From the NCBI RefSeq assembly GCF_040436345.1, contig NC_133230.1, forward strand, positions 23,384,197 through 23,448,196: a DNA stretch of 64,000 nucleotides, read 5' to 3'. Below, piece by piece: positions 39,701 to 51,886 of this stretch (its first letter is position 1; every line of letters begins with the position of its first letter). The translations under genes and the position numbers were made by a program. Under the pieces are notes generated by a model. That model was given only the letters and a program-made list of their open reading frames with translations, did no database searches and was not told where the DNA came from. The stretch comes from Pagrus major (taxonomy: Eukaryota; Chordata; Actinopteri; Spariformes; Sparidae).

Positions 39701-39763
39701 TTTACACCCCAGTTCCCCACTTCATCTTTACTCAGCCAGTCATTCGGGTCTTTCAGATATTAA
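36762..39763 (+). CDS. exd1: Exonuclease 3'-5' domain-containing protein 1 (EXD1), complete 11-exon coding model
   Basis: EXD1 proteins are germline piRNA-pathway factors; the mouse protein works with TDRD12 and is regarded as an inactive RNase fold that binds RNA. Coding exons: 36762-36891, 36998-37066, 37160-37187 (28-base microexon), 37270-37346, 37431-37507, 37626-37712, 37843-37947, 38037-38117, 38216-38359, 38457-38639, 39038-39763. All are GT-AG with consistent phases; total about 568 residues (human about 514). Residues about 1-75 look Lsm-like (FKGKRIKLTLK, YLGVVQRIN). An acidic Asp/Glu run follows. The DEDD-exonuclease-like domain spans about 115-325 and carries HDCRAIAG and VFDTQVADVM. 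After ELPRELKQLEQ the last exon encodes a long low-complexity tail with GRGR, MGRGRSFGK and MGRGF motifs. The Exo I carboxylate pair is not conserved (VIGVGADG where active relatives have DxE). The ATG is preceded by an in-frame-independent G+C-richer leader. No AATAAA was found soon after the stop; ATTAAA at 40274 and 40282 are weak candidates. Confidence 0.95.
37431..37449 (+). repeat. exd1: GAT array coding for an Asp run in exd1 exon 5
   Basis: Six GAT triplets in frame, followed by GAG codons, give an Asp6-Glu3 run just upstream of the exonuclease-like domain. The array starts right at the splice acceptor. Confidence 0.9.
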
Positions 39764-42700
39764 AGAAAGTTACAAAGCAATATGAGGTCACATCTTACAC
39801 ATGTTTGCTGTTCCATTGTTTCTGATTTCAAAGTGTGACCAGTAGATGGCAGTAAGTGTACTGTTTTGTGCAAAGGCTTGTTTGATAGTTGAGTTGTTGT
39901 ATGTTAAGGGAAAAAAAGAAGAGAAAAAGATTTTGTTGGTTGGATGTTGCATGCCATTATAGTTTAATATATTTCTATTGTTTTTGAGAAAAAACGTGCA
40001 GGTCTGTGTCATTATTTGTATTGTAATGTTTGCCTCCAGATCCTTCTCAGTTTTGTTATGATTGAGTGGTAATTGAGTGCACTCACGGTAATCTAGATAA
40101 TCTGTGTGATATCCAAAAATTCAAGTGTATAATTTGCTATTGCAGTGTACATAACTGATTATTTATATTATGCAGAGTGTGTTCAGGTCTTCTGTTACAA
40201 TGCCTTGAAGTAGGGAGAAATATTATCCTTGGCTGCTGAAACGAACTATAACCCAAAACAGCTCCTCATGCCCATTAAACCATTAAAATGTGCAGAGCTA
40301 AGCTTGATTGATTGCCGGTACAGCTTGGCTTCTGTGTTGCAGTTAATTGATTGTGAAAAGCAGAGAAGGACATTGATGAATCAGCTGTTAATTGTGCAAA
40401 AACATTGCTCGCTGACACTTCTTTTGATTACTGATGACCAAAAAAACCCATCAGACTTGGCACAGGCTGAACAGTGAAACTGACTCTGCAGCTTCAGTCG
40501 ACGTACGTGATGACACGTGGCCAGCACCTGCCTTGTTCTATAAATCCAGATCTTACCCATTTAATTTGCTGCTCGAGGTGCCATGCAGACGTAGCAGCGA
40601 GACAATTTTTTTGCACGGCTCATCAGAGGTCGGTGCGAGGGATCAAAACAAGGCATGCACAGAACAGCGGGGCAATTCTGCAGCCAGCAGCGCAAATGGG
40701 CCCCCCGTATTAATCACATCTTATTGCTATGGTTATCTACATGCAGAGGCTTGGGCCCTTTCCAGAGCTTTCTAATTGAAAGCATGAAACAGATAAAGTA
40801 GGATTTTAATTAACTGGGAGGCAGCCCGGCACAAAGCCTTGCATCTCTCTTAGCAACCAGCTCCTCCTCAGCTTCTGCTAAACACAAGCAGGGTGGATCC
40901 TACCCATATGCCTCCTTTAACCCTTTTGAAATGCGGTTGTTGCTCTGTATGTGGGTGGGTTTAGCGGAGAACAAAAGGTTTAACACATCGTCTCAGGGCT
41001 GATTCAGTTAGATTTTATCTTGGAGCTGCTGCACTCAAATCTTCTAAAGCAGTTTCCTGTAGCTTTGGATGTATTTTTTTTTACGATTCTTTACAGGTAA
41101 AAAGTCCTTTATGGCTAAATAATGGTTGTTTTATATATCTGCGTCACTCAACAACGGTAAAGTTGTGGAGGGGGGTGTACAGGTCTCTGTGGGCCTGTGG
41201 AGGACAGGCTCCTGTCACTGACAACCAGATCGGGGCTCTTATTTTAGAGGACCTTGCATTTCCTCTCCGTCACAATAATGCCTTATGTGCAGCACTTCCT
41301 GTTTCTCAGGCCTGGGAGGAAGGAACAGGGCGCTTGTCACACGGTAGTCACCGCTTCCTCCCCCCTCCCCCCTCTCCCTCCCCCACCCCCCCGCTCCCTA
41401 ACTTCAGACAGTGTTGTGTCCTTCAGAGGGGAAAGATGACTGCACCTTCAGCATCACAGCAGGATGCTGCAGAGCTATTTTTAGACTCAAGTCGGAAAGG
41501 TAGCGCACAGACATAAACACAAACTTTAGGATGTCCAGCTGTGTTGATTTAGCATCCGAAAATGGAGGTTCGACTGTGTAAGGCCAATTATTGTTTTGAC
41601 TGAGCAGTGGGACTCAGGAGGCCTGCTGTTTGCCCGAAGGTGTAATTTGAATAGGTCACCCATAAACAATCATTAGCACTTTAAAATGTTAGACACGTTT
41701 TCCTATGGACTGTTTTGAATCACACAGAAAACGGCAGATATTTCTGCACCAATATTCAAAGCCGACTGGACATGTGGCCAGCTCGGCTTATAACACCCCT
41801 CTGACAGCACCCCCCCACACACACACACCTGACTGCCTTATTTACTTTCCGCCATATTACTGTCATAAAGCAGGGGCTCCAGTTACCAACAACACCAAAG
41901 CTACAAGGTATTCAATGCTCCTAGGCAACCGTCCCTCCTCTTGATGAGTGTTAGGCTACAGATTTGTTCATAATTAATAGGCTTTTGTTAATTATTAAGA
42001 AGACAGGGATAATTTACCAAAACCACTCCCTTTGAACAAGACCGTGTCAGAATTGTCATGCTGTTTGTCGGTTTGCACTCCTGAGCACGTCATTAAAATT
42101 CATCGTCGAGTTTGCTGACTGAGCGCTCATCCGCCTCACGGTGCGTTTCTCTGTTAATGAAGGCAGGGGAAGAGCTGAACACACAGTTTGGACCACTGCA
42201 CTGTCAATGATTCGATTGTTTGTGAGCTTCTTAAATTTGTACTCATGATCGAGTCCTGCCACGTTGACATTTCTTTGCTAATTACAAGACACTTTCACGC
42301 GGGAGCTGCTGTAGCCTGAGGTGGCAGACTTGGCCAGAAGCGACTTGTTTGATTGGCTTGTTGAGAGAACTTGATCCATTGGTCTTACCTGAGCAGTGCG
42401 GCACAAAGAGAGAGACTGATGGGCAGCATTCATCAGCTCACAACTGTGGCACAACAAATTAGACACGTGTCAACAAAATAATCTCAATTTCATTATTCAT
42501 GTAACCACATGTAATCCCTTTGTATTCATGGGGCTGTGGGGAATATAATCTGATATCAGGTTCCACTGTGACACTGAACTATATCCCTGCAGCCAATCTT
42601 CCATCTGTTAGGAAAAACCTATTGTTGAATCCTGCTCAACAACCCCCCCTCCCACCACCAGCTCTCCCTCATTCTTTCTCTCACATTACAAAATGACCCT

Positions 42701-43224
42701 CTTTTGCTCTCCCCTGGTCGTGTTCAACGTGAGAATGAATATTTAACGTGAGAAAGGCCGACCTATCCAGATGGCCTCTCAAGTACAGCAAAAACGAGAA
42801 CAAAACACCATCAATATTTCAGCCAGCCTTACTCATGGTATGTAGCCTATGTATCCCCGCAGTCAGGAAACCCAACTCAGGAAGACCCCTCAACATGCAC
42901 ACGTTGAGTCAAACACATGGGAGTATGCGCAGATGCATGCACACAATATGCATCTTTATGAGCTGCTGCGCCGTGTTTGCTCAGGCAGCATGGAGCATCG
43001 GGACCTTAAGAGCCTCTCCGAGGGAACCCGCCATAATGTGACCTTCAGCTGGGACCGAGGAGCTCAGACAGAGGATGAGTGACAGATGAGGGTGCAGATG
43101 AGAATGTGTTTGATGAAGAGAGAGTGGGCCTCAGGAATGTCTGTCCTCAGCTGGTCTGACTGTGCATGTATAAGCACACTAATGAACACGTGTATGTAAA
43201 TGTTGGTCAGACGGTTGGCCTACC

Positions 43225-43760
43225 ACTTTGTTCCAGACTGAAATGTTTCAACGACGATTTGATGGATTGCCTTGAATTTTTGTGCAGACATTCATGGTCG
43301 CCAGAGGATGAATCCAAATGACTTTGGTACAAGTCATTGGAATTTTGGTGGGTAATTACTCAAAACTGTCATCAATATTAGAAGAAATAACAGTTTTGAC
43401 ATGATGAAGTCTATAGATTGTGTTGCAGCAATGTCAACTTAAGTTAGCATGCTAGCCAGCTAGCTCCAGCCCATCCAAGCCCAAAGATCCTGTGCTAGCA
43501 GTGTAAACACTAACCCTGAACCCCAAGCTCCCAGTGATTGCTAGCTACACAGCTCGTATGTTTGAGTATGAACTGGTGACTAATTCTTATGTATTGCATC
43601 TTAAACCTCAGCAGTAGGCTACTTTGTGTCTCAAATAACCAAATATTAGCATACGGCAAGCTAAACTATGGTTGTAAATCAGGTGCATAATACCTGCGAA
43701 TAGTTAGCATGTTAGGTTTGTGCTAATGCTGTGTCCTAGTACAGCCTCACAGATGGCTGT
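43225..43760. repeat. Family C repeat split by a family A element
   Basis: The left part (TTTGATGGATTGCCTTGAA, CAGACATTCATGGTCGCCAG) and right part (TTAGCATACGGCAAGCTAAA, TAGTACAGCCTCACAGATGG) are in the order of the family C copy at 12500-12790. Family A sequence lies between them at about 43336-43605. Confidence 0.65.
43336..43605. mobile_element. Family A element, copy 2, nested in family C
   Basis: Carries the ordered blocks of family A: ATTAGAAGAAATAACAG, GATGAAGTCTATAGATTGTG, AAGTTAGCATGCTAGCCAGC, CCCAAAGATCCT and the end TTCTTATGTATTGCATCTTA. The left limit is approximate. Confidence 0.65.
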
Positions 43761-46700
43761 TGACTTTCCTGATTAAAAGTGTGTGTCTGAGAGAGAATGA
43801 TAATAAAGAGATATGGTGTAATGTTTTTACATCTAGGGCAGTGGTTTTCAAACAGATGTCCAGGTCCTTGAGTGGGATGTAGGGGGTCACCAGCCAAAGG
43901 AGGAAAAGAACATTTGATTTTTTATCACATCTTTGGAAGATGGAACAAAAATAAAATAAAATATTGATTGTAATTTCTAGTGATCCATTTCTGTATTTGA
44001 AGCAGGTATTTCCTGAGCCCACAGCAAACACAATCCGCTCACTCCTTGTAGAGAAAAAGTTTGTCCTTCCAACCGTAAGCTTAGCTCAGGGGGAGAGGCC
44101 CCGGGACGCAGCAGGATGTAACCACAGAAAGTCTTCATCACATCAGAAGAGCAGCTGAACGCTTGTGAGCATTTTGGCCGTCACTTAACCAACCACAGAG
44201 TAGCTGGCCTGGCCACAGTCCCCCGGGCTCAGTGACTGCACTCTCATTCACCAGAGATAATGACAAAACGAGCGGGATGTTAACGATTTGTGCAGTGAAC
44301 ATGGACGTGTCGTGGCAAGCATGCTCATTAATGACGCATACAAGTCCCCTGTCAAGCTTGTAAAGTTCAGAAATGATGAATATTTTATTAGTTAAATAAA
44401 ATAGGGATATTCATTTAATCGCTGTCAGTATGATAACTTTGGACATAAATGGTCCCATGTAGCTGCGATTAATCTTCTACGGCATCAAGCAAAAACTGTC
44501 CTCCAGATTTTCCTGCATCGATGGCTTTGAGAGATTTTCGGGCTTTGCTTGATTGAGAAAGGCCACTGTTGGTCAAAGGAAAAGGTGTTTATTCACCAGA
44601 AATTCTGGTAATTAGTTATTAGAATACTGGCAACCCCCTCAGCTACAAATGCCTTTGATTAAAAAGATGGGAGATTAGCTTTTGGCAAGTTTGTCATAAT
44701 TAAAGCCTGTATTGTGTAAGGTATGTGTGTGTGCCCGCACAGATGAGGGGGTAGTTGTAGCCACAGGGAGGGCCTGGAAGAAGAACGGGTGAAGGGGGGG
44801 GCTCCCTGTGGCTGGCTGAATTAGTGCCCGCTGGTTTGGCCTGGCAGCTGCTCTCTGGGCCTGGCACAGTGACAGCCTGGCACTGTGGCGCTGTGTTGTC
44901 AGGGCCAACCAGCAGACTGTTAGGGAGGCAGTAACGCCAGGCCACACAAACTCTTTCACCAGAGCAGGCTTTGTCTTCCAACCTGCTTGCCATACTTGCG
45001 TTACTTGTTATGGCAATATCGTTGGATTAGTATGAGATTAAGTTGGGTAATTAAAAAGGGCAAATTGCGCTCATGTCATCAGGGAAAATGTAAATGCTTT
45101 CCTGGGCTGGTTATGACATTTAGACATAATGAAAAATGTGACCATTATGGGTTTTTTTTAAAGCTGCGTTTGGCTCCAAAACAGTCAGATGTCACATTCA
45201 CTGTGATGTGCCTTGTCCTGATTGGCTCAAGTAAGGACCACATTTGTGTGATTCACTTAAATCAAATTGAATTGAATTTAATCTGCTTTGTCAAGAGCGC
45301 TCAACAAAAGAGCCTAAATGGTAAATTAAGTGTGATACACAAAGCAATGCCATCTGTTTTATCACCTACTTGTTACTGCAGTTATATAAAAACCACTGTG
45401 TCAACAATATCCATTTCATTTCATGGTTTTACAGATGATGGAGGAAGTTTCATGATGCCTTTTAATCACTGTCTTGGGGGCATGCTTGTGCAAATAGAGA
45501 TAATTAAACTAACAGCCATTTCAGACCATCAATTTTAGTACCATTCATTCATTCAACTATTTCATCACCATTGCAGTGACATACTGAGCATGTCATCTTC
45601 GATCTCCTGCAGGCTGCTAACACTGAGTGTTTGACCACCCTTGCGTGGAGGGTGTGACTGGTGGGATTTGGGCGGATTCGGGGGCCTGGACGGGGCCTGC
45701 CAGGGCCGGCTGGGCCTTCCTTGGCCCAGATGCAGCGGCTTCTGTCCAGGCATGGCACTGGGATATCTGTGGGGCCCAAGCACACCAGCTGCTATCTCCG
45801 TGTCACAGACAGCTGTATCTGAATATTCATACAAAGTGCAGATTAATGTGAGCTTGTTTGGCCCCACATGGTGTGCCGTCAGATAGGCCAAAGTGTGAAA
45901 GTGCCCAAAGAAGTCATAGGTGTAGAAGCACTGGCCTACTGCAGTGTGGATGGAAAACTCCCACAGTCCCTGAATCTAACCTCTGCCTGAGGTGAGTCCA
46001 CAGGGTTGAACTTAACAATGAGCTGTTTACCACCTATGCGATTAAAAACTAAATTTTAACTGCTGTGGCATGCTAGCTCATACACTTGTGTATATATCGG
46101 CCCTTTCTTTGCCCACAGAGCAGCTGCCCATCTTTTTTTTTTACCCGTGGCTACTCCCATGGCTGTAATGCCTCAGCTCGAGCTCAGTCCAACTCCTCCT
46201 TTGGTCGATGCCATTCATCTCATGCCAGTAGTAGACGAAGGAGCAAAGACTCATTCAAAGCCATGGCCACCTTCCACAGCCGTGTCTTGATCAACCTTCA
46301 CTGAGACGTGGTTTGGAGGGAGTTTTGGTGGATGTGTGGTCAAATAATCTGCTGGCGGGCAGCAATAGAATCTGTGAATGTGCGTTAGTGGCTGTTTTGA
46401 GAGTGGAGTTGTATAAAATGAGCAGATGGTCTTTACTTCCCCCGCCTGAATAAGTGGAGTGAACCAGTGGGCACACAGAGGGAGATTTGTGGGTAAACTG
46501 TTTTACCTCCCCTTTCTTTGTGCTGTAATGGGGAAGGCAAAATGGTTGCTAACTGCTGACGGACAATAGCTCGGCCCTAATGAGAGTAAAGTGTTTTGGT
46601 GCTGCTGGTATAATGAGGATGAAGTGGGGCAGCTAATTATTGCAACCAATGAAGGTATCAGAGCCAGACGAGCCTATATTTTCTTTCCACCATAATGCAA

Positions 46701-49700
46701 TATGATTGATGTTGTCGTTCAGTACTGTCAAATTTACCAATGTTCTGCTTTCCTATGGTGTTGAAATGTGCCTTTGAATCAGCACGCCATATGTATTATC
46801 ATTTTTACACCAAAATAAGCACGTATATGTTTATTTTTTTAAAATATGGCCAAACAACAGGAAACAGTAGAAAGCAGCAGGTAATAAAAACCCTATCTGA
46901 CTGCATCAAGACAGCGTAAAACTTCCAAAACAATCTCTAATAACATTCTGAATTAGTCACATCGTTTTTTGGGGAGCTGATGATAGAAGTGGCTAAGGAG
47001 TGAGACGTCTCGCTTCCTTTCCCATCTCTGTTGAGAGTTGCACATGCGCAGTACCATTCGGGCAGCTGGCAAGGAGCGGGTACTGACAGGGAGGCCACTG
47101 GCAACGTAAAAGCGGTTACTTTTTTCTATCTGTAATCAGCTGACAGCCTGCCGATTGAATCATCCTGCTCAAATGCCGCCACCAGCTCAATGTTATAAAA
47201 ACTTAATTTGTTGTCTTGCTTAGGGCTCACTCGAACACACCCTGGGGGGTTTGCTGCAGTGCGCTCCCTGTTTTGGCTTAAAACAGGACAGAAGAACGAC
47301 TTCCCAACTCGGAAAATGGGACCATCCGAGGAGCATGTGAATGCAGCATAAGATATTTGAGTCACGTGTGTGTGCGCAGATGTGCTTGTCACGCAAACCG
47401 AAACAGAAAGCAGTATCTTATCACTACAGTGAGCAGTCTACTGTACGGTAATCCATCACAGGATAGTAAAACCACGCAACGACTGGTTGTATAGTTTATT
47501 TGCTCGGCCCTTATCTACTGTCTGGCCCCTTGCTGACCCTGAGAACATGTTAGGGTAACCTAACAATGCCAGTAACGCAAGCCGTAAAACTCACAGGTCG
47601 CTGAAAGCTTTGGTTCTCAGTGAGGATCTTCTTGGCAGCCATGTTTGTCTGGTGGGTGATTTATGGAGGAAACGGTGTGCGGGTGTTCTTTTCCCATTCT
47701 ACCCGGTGTCCTTCACTCACCCACAGCTGGATCCCTATCTATCATGTGTCTTAATAGGACATCAGGAATTAGTTAGTGCACTCAATTAACTAATATGCTT
47801 TAAAATAAAAACATATTTTTCTGTGCCAAAGAGCTTTCCAAAATACACTATTTTGTTTTCAGTTGCAATGCCTTACATCATTCCACTGTAATCACTCTGT
47901 AATGATCAATGATAATGAGCTGGATTTTTCTCCCAGCACATGATTGACTATTGGTTGATTACAGAGTGGGTTCTATCCTTGGGATAAGCAGTGTACACTC
48001 TCCTCATCAGCAACAAGCTCGCAGTGATTGCTGAGCCCATGCCCGGGCAGAATCCAACTGGATGGTGGTGATTGCCCTTGCGGAGCGGGTGCAACACATA
48101 AACAGCTCATTTGAAAATAAAGGGACGAGTTAATTGAGCTTGTTTTGGATTCTCACAAGTGTACAGTCATGGAAGACACTGACTTTGTGTGAAAACAAAG
48201 CAAAATAACATGTTACACATTTATTTCACTTTAACTTTAATGACTTTACAAGTACTTAAAATGGGTCTGCGCATGATGATCCTGCATCTTTCTGTTAAAA
48301 TGTCAGTAATGTATAAATGTCGTCATCATTTTTCAGTGTGTTTAAACTGCCACCATTGACTTTGGTGTTGTGCACATTGGACAACGTTTAACAAGACGGA
48401 GAAACTTCGCATTTTTTCAAATGAAATTATAGATCTAGTTCTGGGAAGTTAGAGAGCTGGAGGTCACTTTTCTCATTCTCCCTTACATAGAAAAAAGACT
48501 TTATATTGTGTAAATAAAGATAAGAGCCGCATGCTATTACATCTTTTGAAATTTATGGTGGAGTGTGGGTGTAACAGAGCTCACAGAGCCCTAAAAGGAG
48601 ACATTTTTGCAGAGGCTTTACAGTTTCCCATCAAGCCTGCGCCTTTGCTCTCTGTGGCAGCAGGGCCAGAGCGCTTTCCCGTCATTATCAGGGCTCCAGA
48701 GGAAAAAGGGAAGCAAAATGGTTTCCAGGTTTTACTTTAATCTGCAGCGGGAGGGGTGAGAGGAGGTGGGGGCTCGGTCGCAGGTAGCTCCGTCAAACTG
48801 GGAAGGGACTCTGGGCTGTGGGAAACCAGTTCAAAGTAGTCGTTGGTCACAGTGACATGACATGATGTAAAAACTTTTCCCTGCCTTGTCCTACATAGAC
48901 GCATGTGTATGCAGCAAACACACAACCACATATGAGTGCATATTTACTGTGTTTTGGACTAATATATCTCACTACTGAGATTATCAGTCCTTCAGGCATT
49001 ATTCTCAGGTTGTCAGCCAGTGGCAGCCATTAGAACAATGAGCATTGTGATGTCTGACAGTGACAAACCCCTGCAATTCTGTGAGTTACACCGGGGGATG
49101 ACACCCAAATAGAGGGGAAATGGGTGTAGATTAGGAAGGGAAATGACACAATTTCCAAATTGAATTGTGAAGCAGACAAAACGACAGCAGGGGTCTTGAG
49201 TTTCAGTACATTTTATGTCAGCAGGTTTTAATAGCAACATGACATCATTAGATTAGTTGTTGCCAAGGCCTTTATTTTTTTATGTTTTCATGATAAACTA
49301 TAAAGTCAGATATACATCAACGACGTCTAGCAGTTTAGATAATGATCACATCAAATTGATAAAACGTGTCGAAATGCATTAAACACTGCGTTTAAATCTC
49401 AATTTAGCACACTCAGCAGGCAAGGTGGGTCCTCCGGCAGGATTCCCACATTGTCCCCTGTCTGGAGGAGAGCCTTATTGTCTGAGGAGGAGTCATGTTG
49501 TCTACAGAGGGTCCCATTCTCCTTTGTGCCCTGATAGGTTTACCAGCAGCAGCATGAAGTAAGTAGTCACTCGCTCCCATACGACAAACAGGAACCAGCC
49601 TGAATGTGGCTCAGATGCTTATCTGTTTCTCCCATGACTACTGGCTGTGCTTTGGAAATTAAATGCCACTAAGGCTATTTTGAAAGTCTTTCAAGTCACT

Positions 49701-49789
49701 GTTAAAGTCTGACCTGGGACAGGAAGGAGAAAAAAGAATATGCTACCATTTTACATTTTTATATCAATACCATTTTATTTATTCGTAAG

Positions 49790-50530
49790 TTAATATAAAG
49801 CTGCAGCCAAGCAATTGTTAGCTTAGCTTAGCACCAGGACTGGAAATGGGGAAACAGCTAGCCTGGCCCTATTCAGTGGTCACAAAATCAACCTAACAGC
49901 CTTTCTGAAGCTTACCAACAAACATTTTATATCTTGCTAAGCTAAACAGCAGCTGGTTATCGCCAGAGACATTACAAGAGAGGAGACCAACCATTTAAAG
50001 TGTTTTGAATAGCAAATTCCATAACACCGGAGTTGTTGGTTGAATGACCCATATCCCATCCACGATAACTTTTGTTTGGAAAATCTAGAAGAGCCACACC
50101 ATCAAATTGTTTAATTTCTACTCCATTGAGCAGATGTCTAAACTAGAGGTCAGTTTGCTGCTTGCCCCGCAGAAGTCTCTAGTGTGCACTGGTCTTGCTC
50201 TGGTTACATATTTAACATACAGACATTAGCGATATCGTTCTCATCTAAACAAGCAATAAACTCTGTAAATCTTTGTACAGTTTAAACAAACCAGGTATAA
50301 CATGTAAACAGGCAAATTCTGTAATGTCACTTTTATTTATGGTTCTTCTGATACGATACTGGTATCGGAAAAAGCCAGGCTAGCCGTGTCCACTTTCCCA
50401 GTCTTTGTGCTAAGTTAAGCTATCCAGCTGTTGGCCAAAATGTTAGCTTAATATTTACTCTAAAGACATGAGGGTTATTAATTTAATTTAAGACTTAATA
50501 AGAGAGTATGAGGATATTTTCCAAAAATGT
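49790..50530. mobile_element. Family B element
   Basis: Contains TTAGCTTAGCTTAGCACCAG, GGGGAAACAGCTAGCCTGGC and TTGCTAAGCTAAACAGCAGC. Towards the right end it has TGCTAAGTTAAGCTATCCAG in the inverted sense and finishes ATATTTTCCAAAAATGTC. The same family is present at 9945-11015 and 21326-21787. The left limit is uncertain. Confidence 0.6.
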
Positions 50531-51870
50531 CTTTTCTTTTAACTTGCATCTCAAAATAACTTTTGTTTATCATTCATTAATATCCCTGCATATTGTCCTC
50601 TATCTAGATTTTGCATCTGTCGTACTTCTGATATCTGGCCAGATCTGAGGCTTGCGAAACATCCCACTCGCACACTTGCTACGTCCAAAGAGATCCGAGC
50701 CAAAGCAGCAGTCCTGTTCCATTTGAATCTGTTGCTCTCCAACAGACACACCTGCAGCACAAGAGCAAAAGAGACCCAGCGAAACGTTTGCTGGGCGTCC
50801 AGCATCACATAAAACCATCACCAGTTTTCATGTTGTCATCCAGACATATCCCCTGCAGAATACTGGGTGCCATGGTAACAATTTTTAAGGAGATTGATGA
50901 TGGGACAAAATAAGCCTGGCGGGAGGGAGCAGAGGATGACCATCTTCTGCCATCGAGACCAACATGGGACATTCCACCTTTAATAGCAACGGTTGTGTTT
51001 GTCTAGACTCTCTCTCTCCATACGCTATGAAGAAGGCCAGCTTCCAGACAAAGATCATCATTTTAAAGTTATTATTATGCCATTTTGCTTTAACTTGACG
51101 GAAGAGAGATGGACATTGAGGTTAAATGGTTTTGTGTTGTAGGTCGCGAGCCAATTTGGACAATCCTTCTAAATAAAACACAGCCAAGAATAGCTGAAGC
51201 AGATTAGAAAAGGGCCAAAAAGTACTGGATCCAAAATGCAGTCAAATGTCAATTGTCGTGGTGATGAGCTTGTAGTGTTTTTCGTGTCCCTAAGGGTTAA
51301 TTTTTGCTGATAAGGAAATCAAGAGATGCAGAACTAAACAAATGCGCAGTCATTCCAAATGAGGCATGCAGTATTTGTTCCTGTACCAAACTGGAAGCAC
51401 TCCTGTGATACATTGTGACATAATTTAAAGCAAACATGCTTAGCTTTGCATAAACAATCAAAGCCGGAGAACAATCCACTCTCCTATAAGGGAGGAACTT
51501 CCTTCTGATTTCCCCTACACTTGCAGGAATATTGTTATTTTACGGTGGGGGGAAGTTGTTTTCGTACTGAATCGCAGTCATTTTTCACGCTCCTGATGAC
51601 TGCCAGGGTCCTTTTTCCCTCGCCTTGCAACATTTCCTTATCAAAGCAATTTTTGTAAAACGGTTACTTGTCTGGCTTTATATCAAAAGCCGTGTGAGGC
51701 GCTGTGTCTATCGAGGGCTGATCTCAAGGTTGTGTGCTTAACTTGGTTGGTTCCCAGCATAGCTGAGCCTGGCATGAGGTAGCAGGGAGCAAACCCAGCT
51801 GCTCAGAGGGCCTCATGTGTGACCTGCCCCTGCTGCCCAGGGGGGAATGACTACAGGCATAGTTAGGGAT

Positions 51871-51886
51871 GGGGGGGGGGGGGGGG
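51871..51886. repeat. Homopolymer run of 16 G
   Basis: Uninterrupted G16 after TTAGGGAT. Such runs are prone to sequencing and copying error, so the exact length is doubtful. Confidence 0.9.

Noticed and set aside
39343..39720. 125-codon open frame on the minus strand
   Set aside because: Antisense shadow of the last exd1 exon.
44987..45538. 183-codon open frame on the plus strand
   Set aside because: One of the longest frames outside exd1, but the product resembles no family I know, has an even mix of residues without domain structure, and no intron signals or neighbours support it.
47030..47400. Possible dispersed repeat or transposon remnant
   Set aside because: Some words feel familiar from fish repeats, but there is no second copy in the window and no terminal structure, so it is not claimed.
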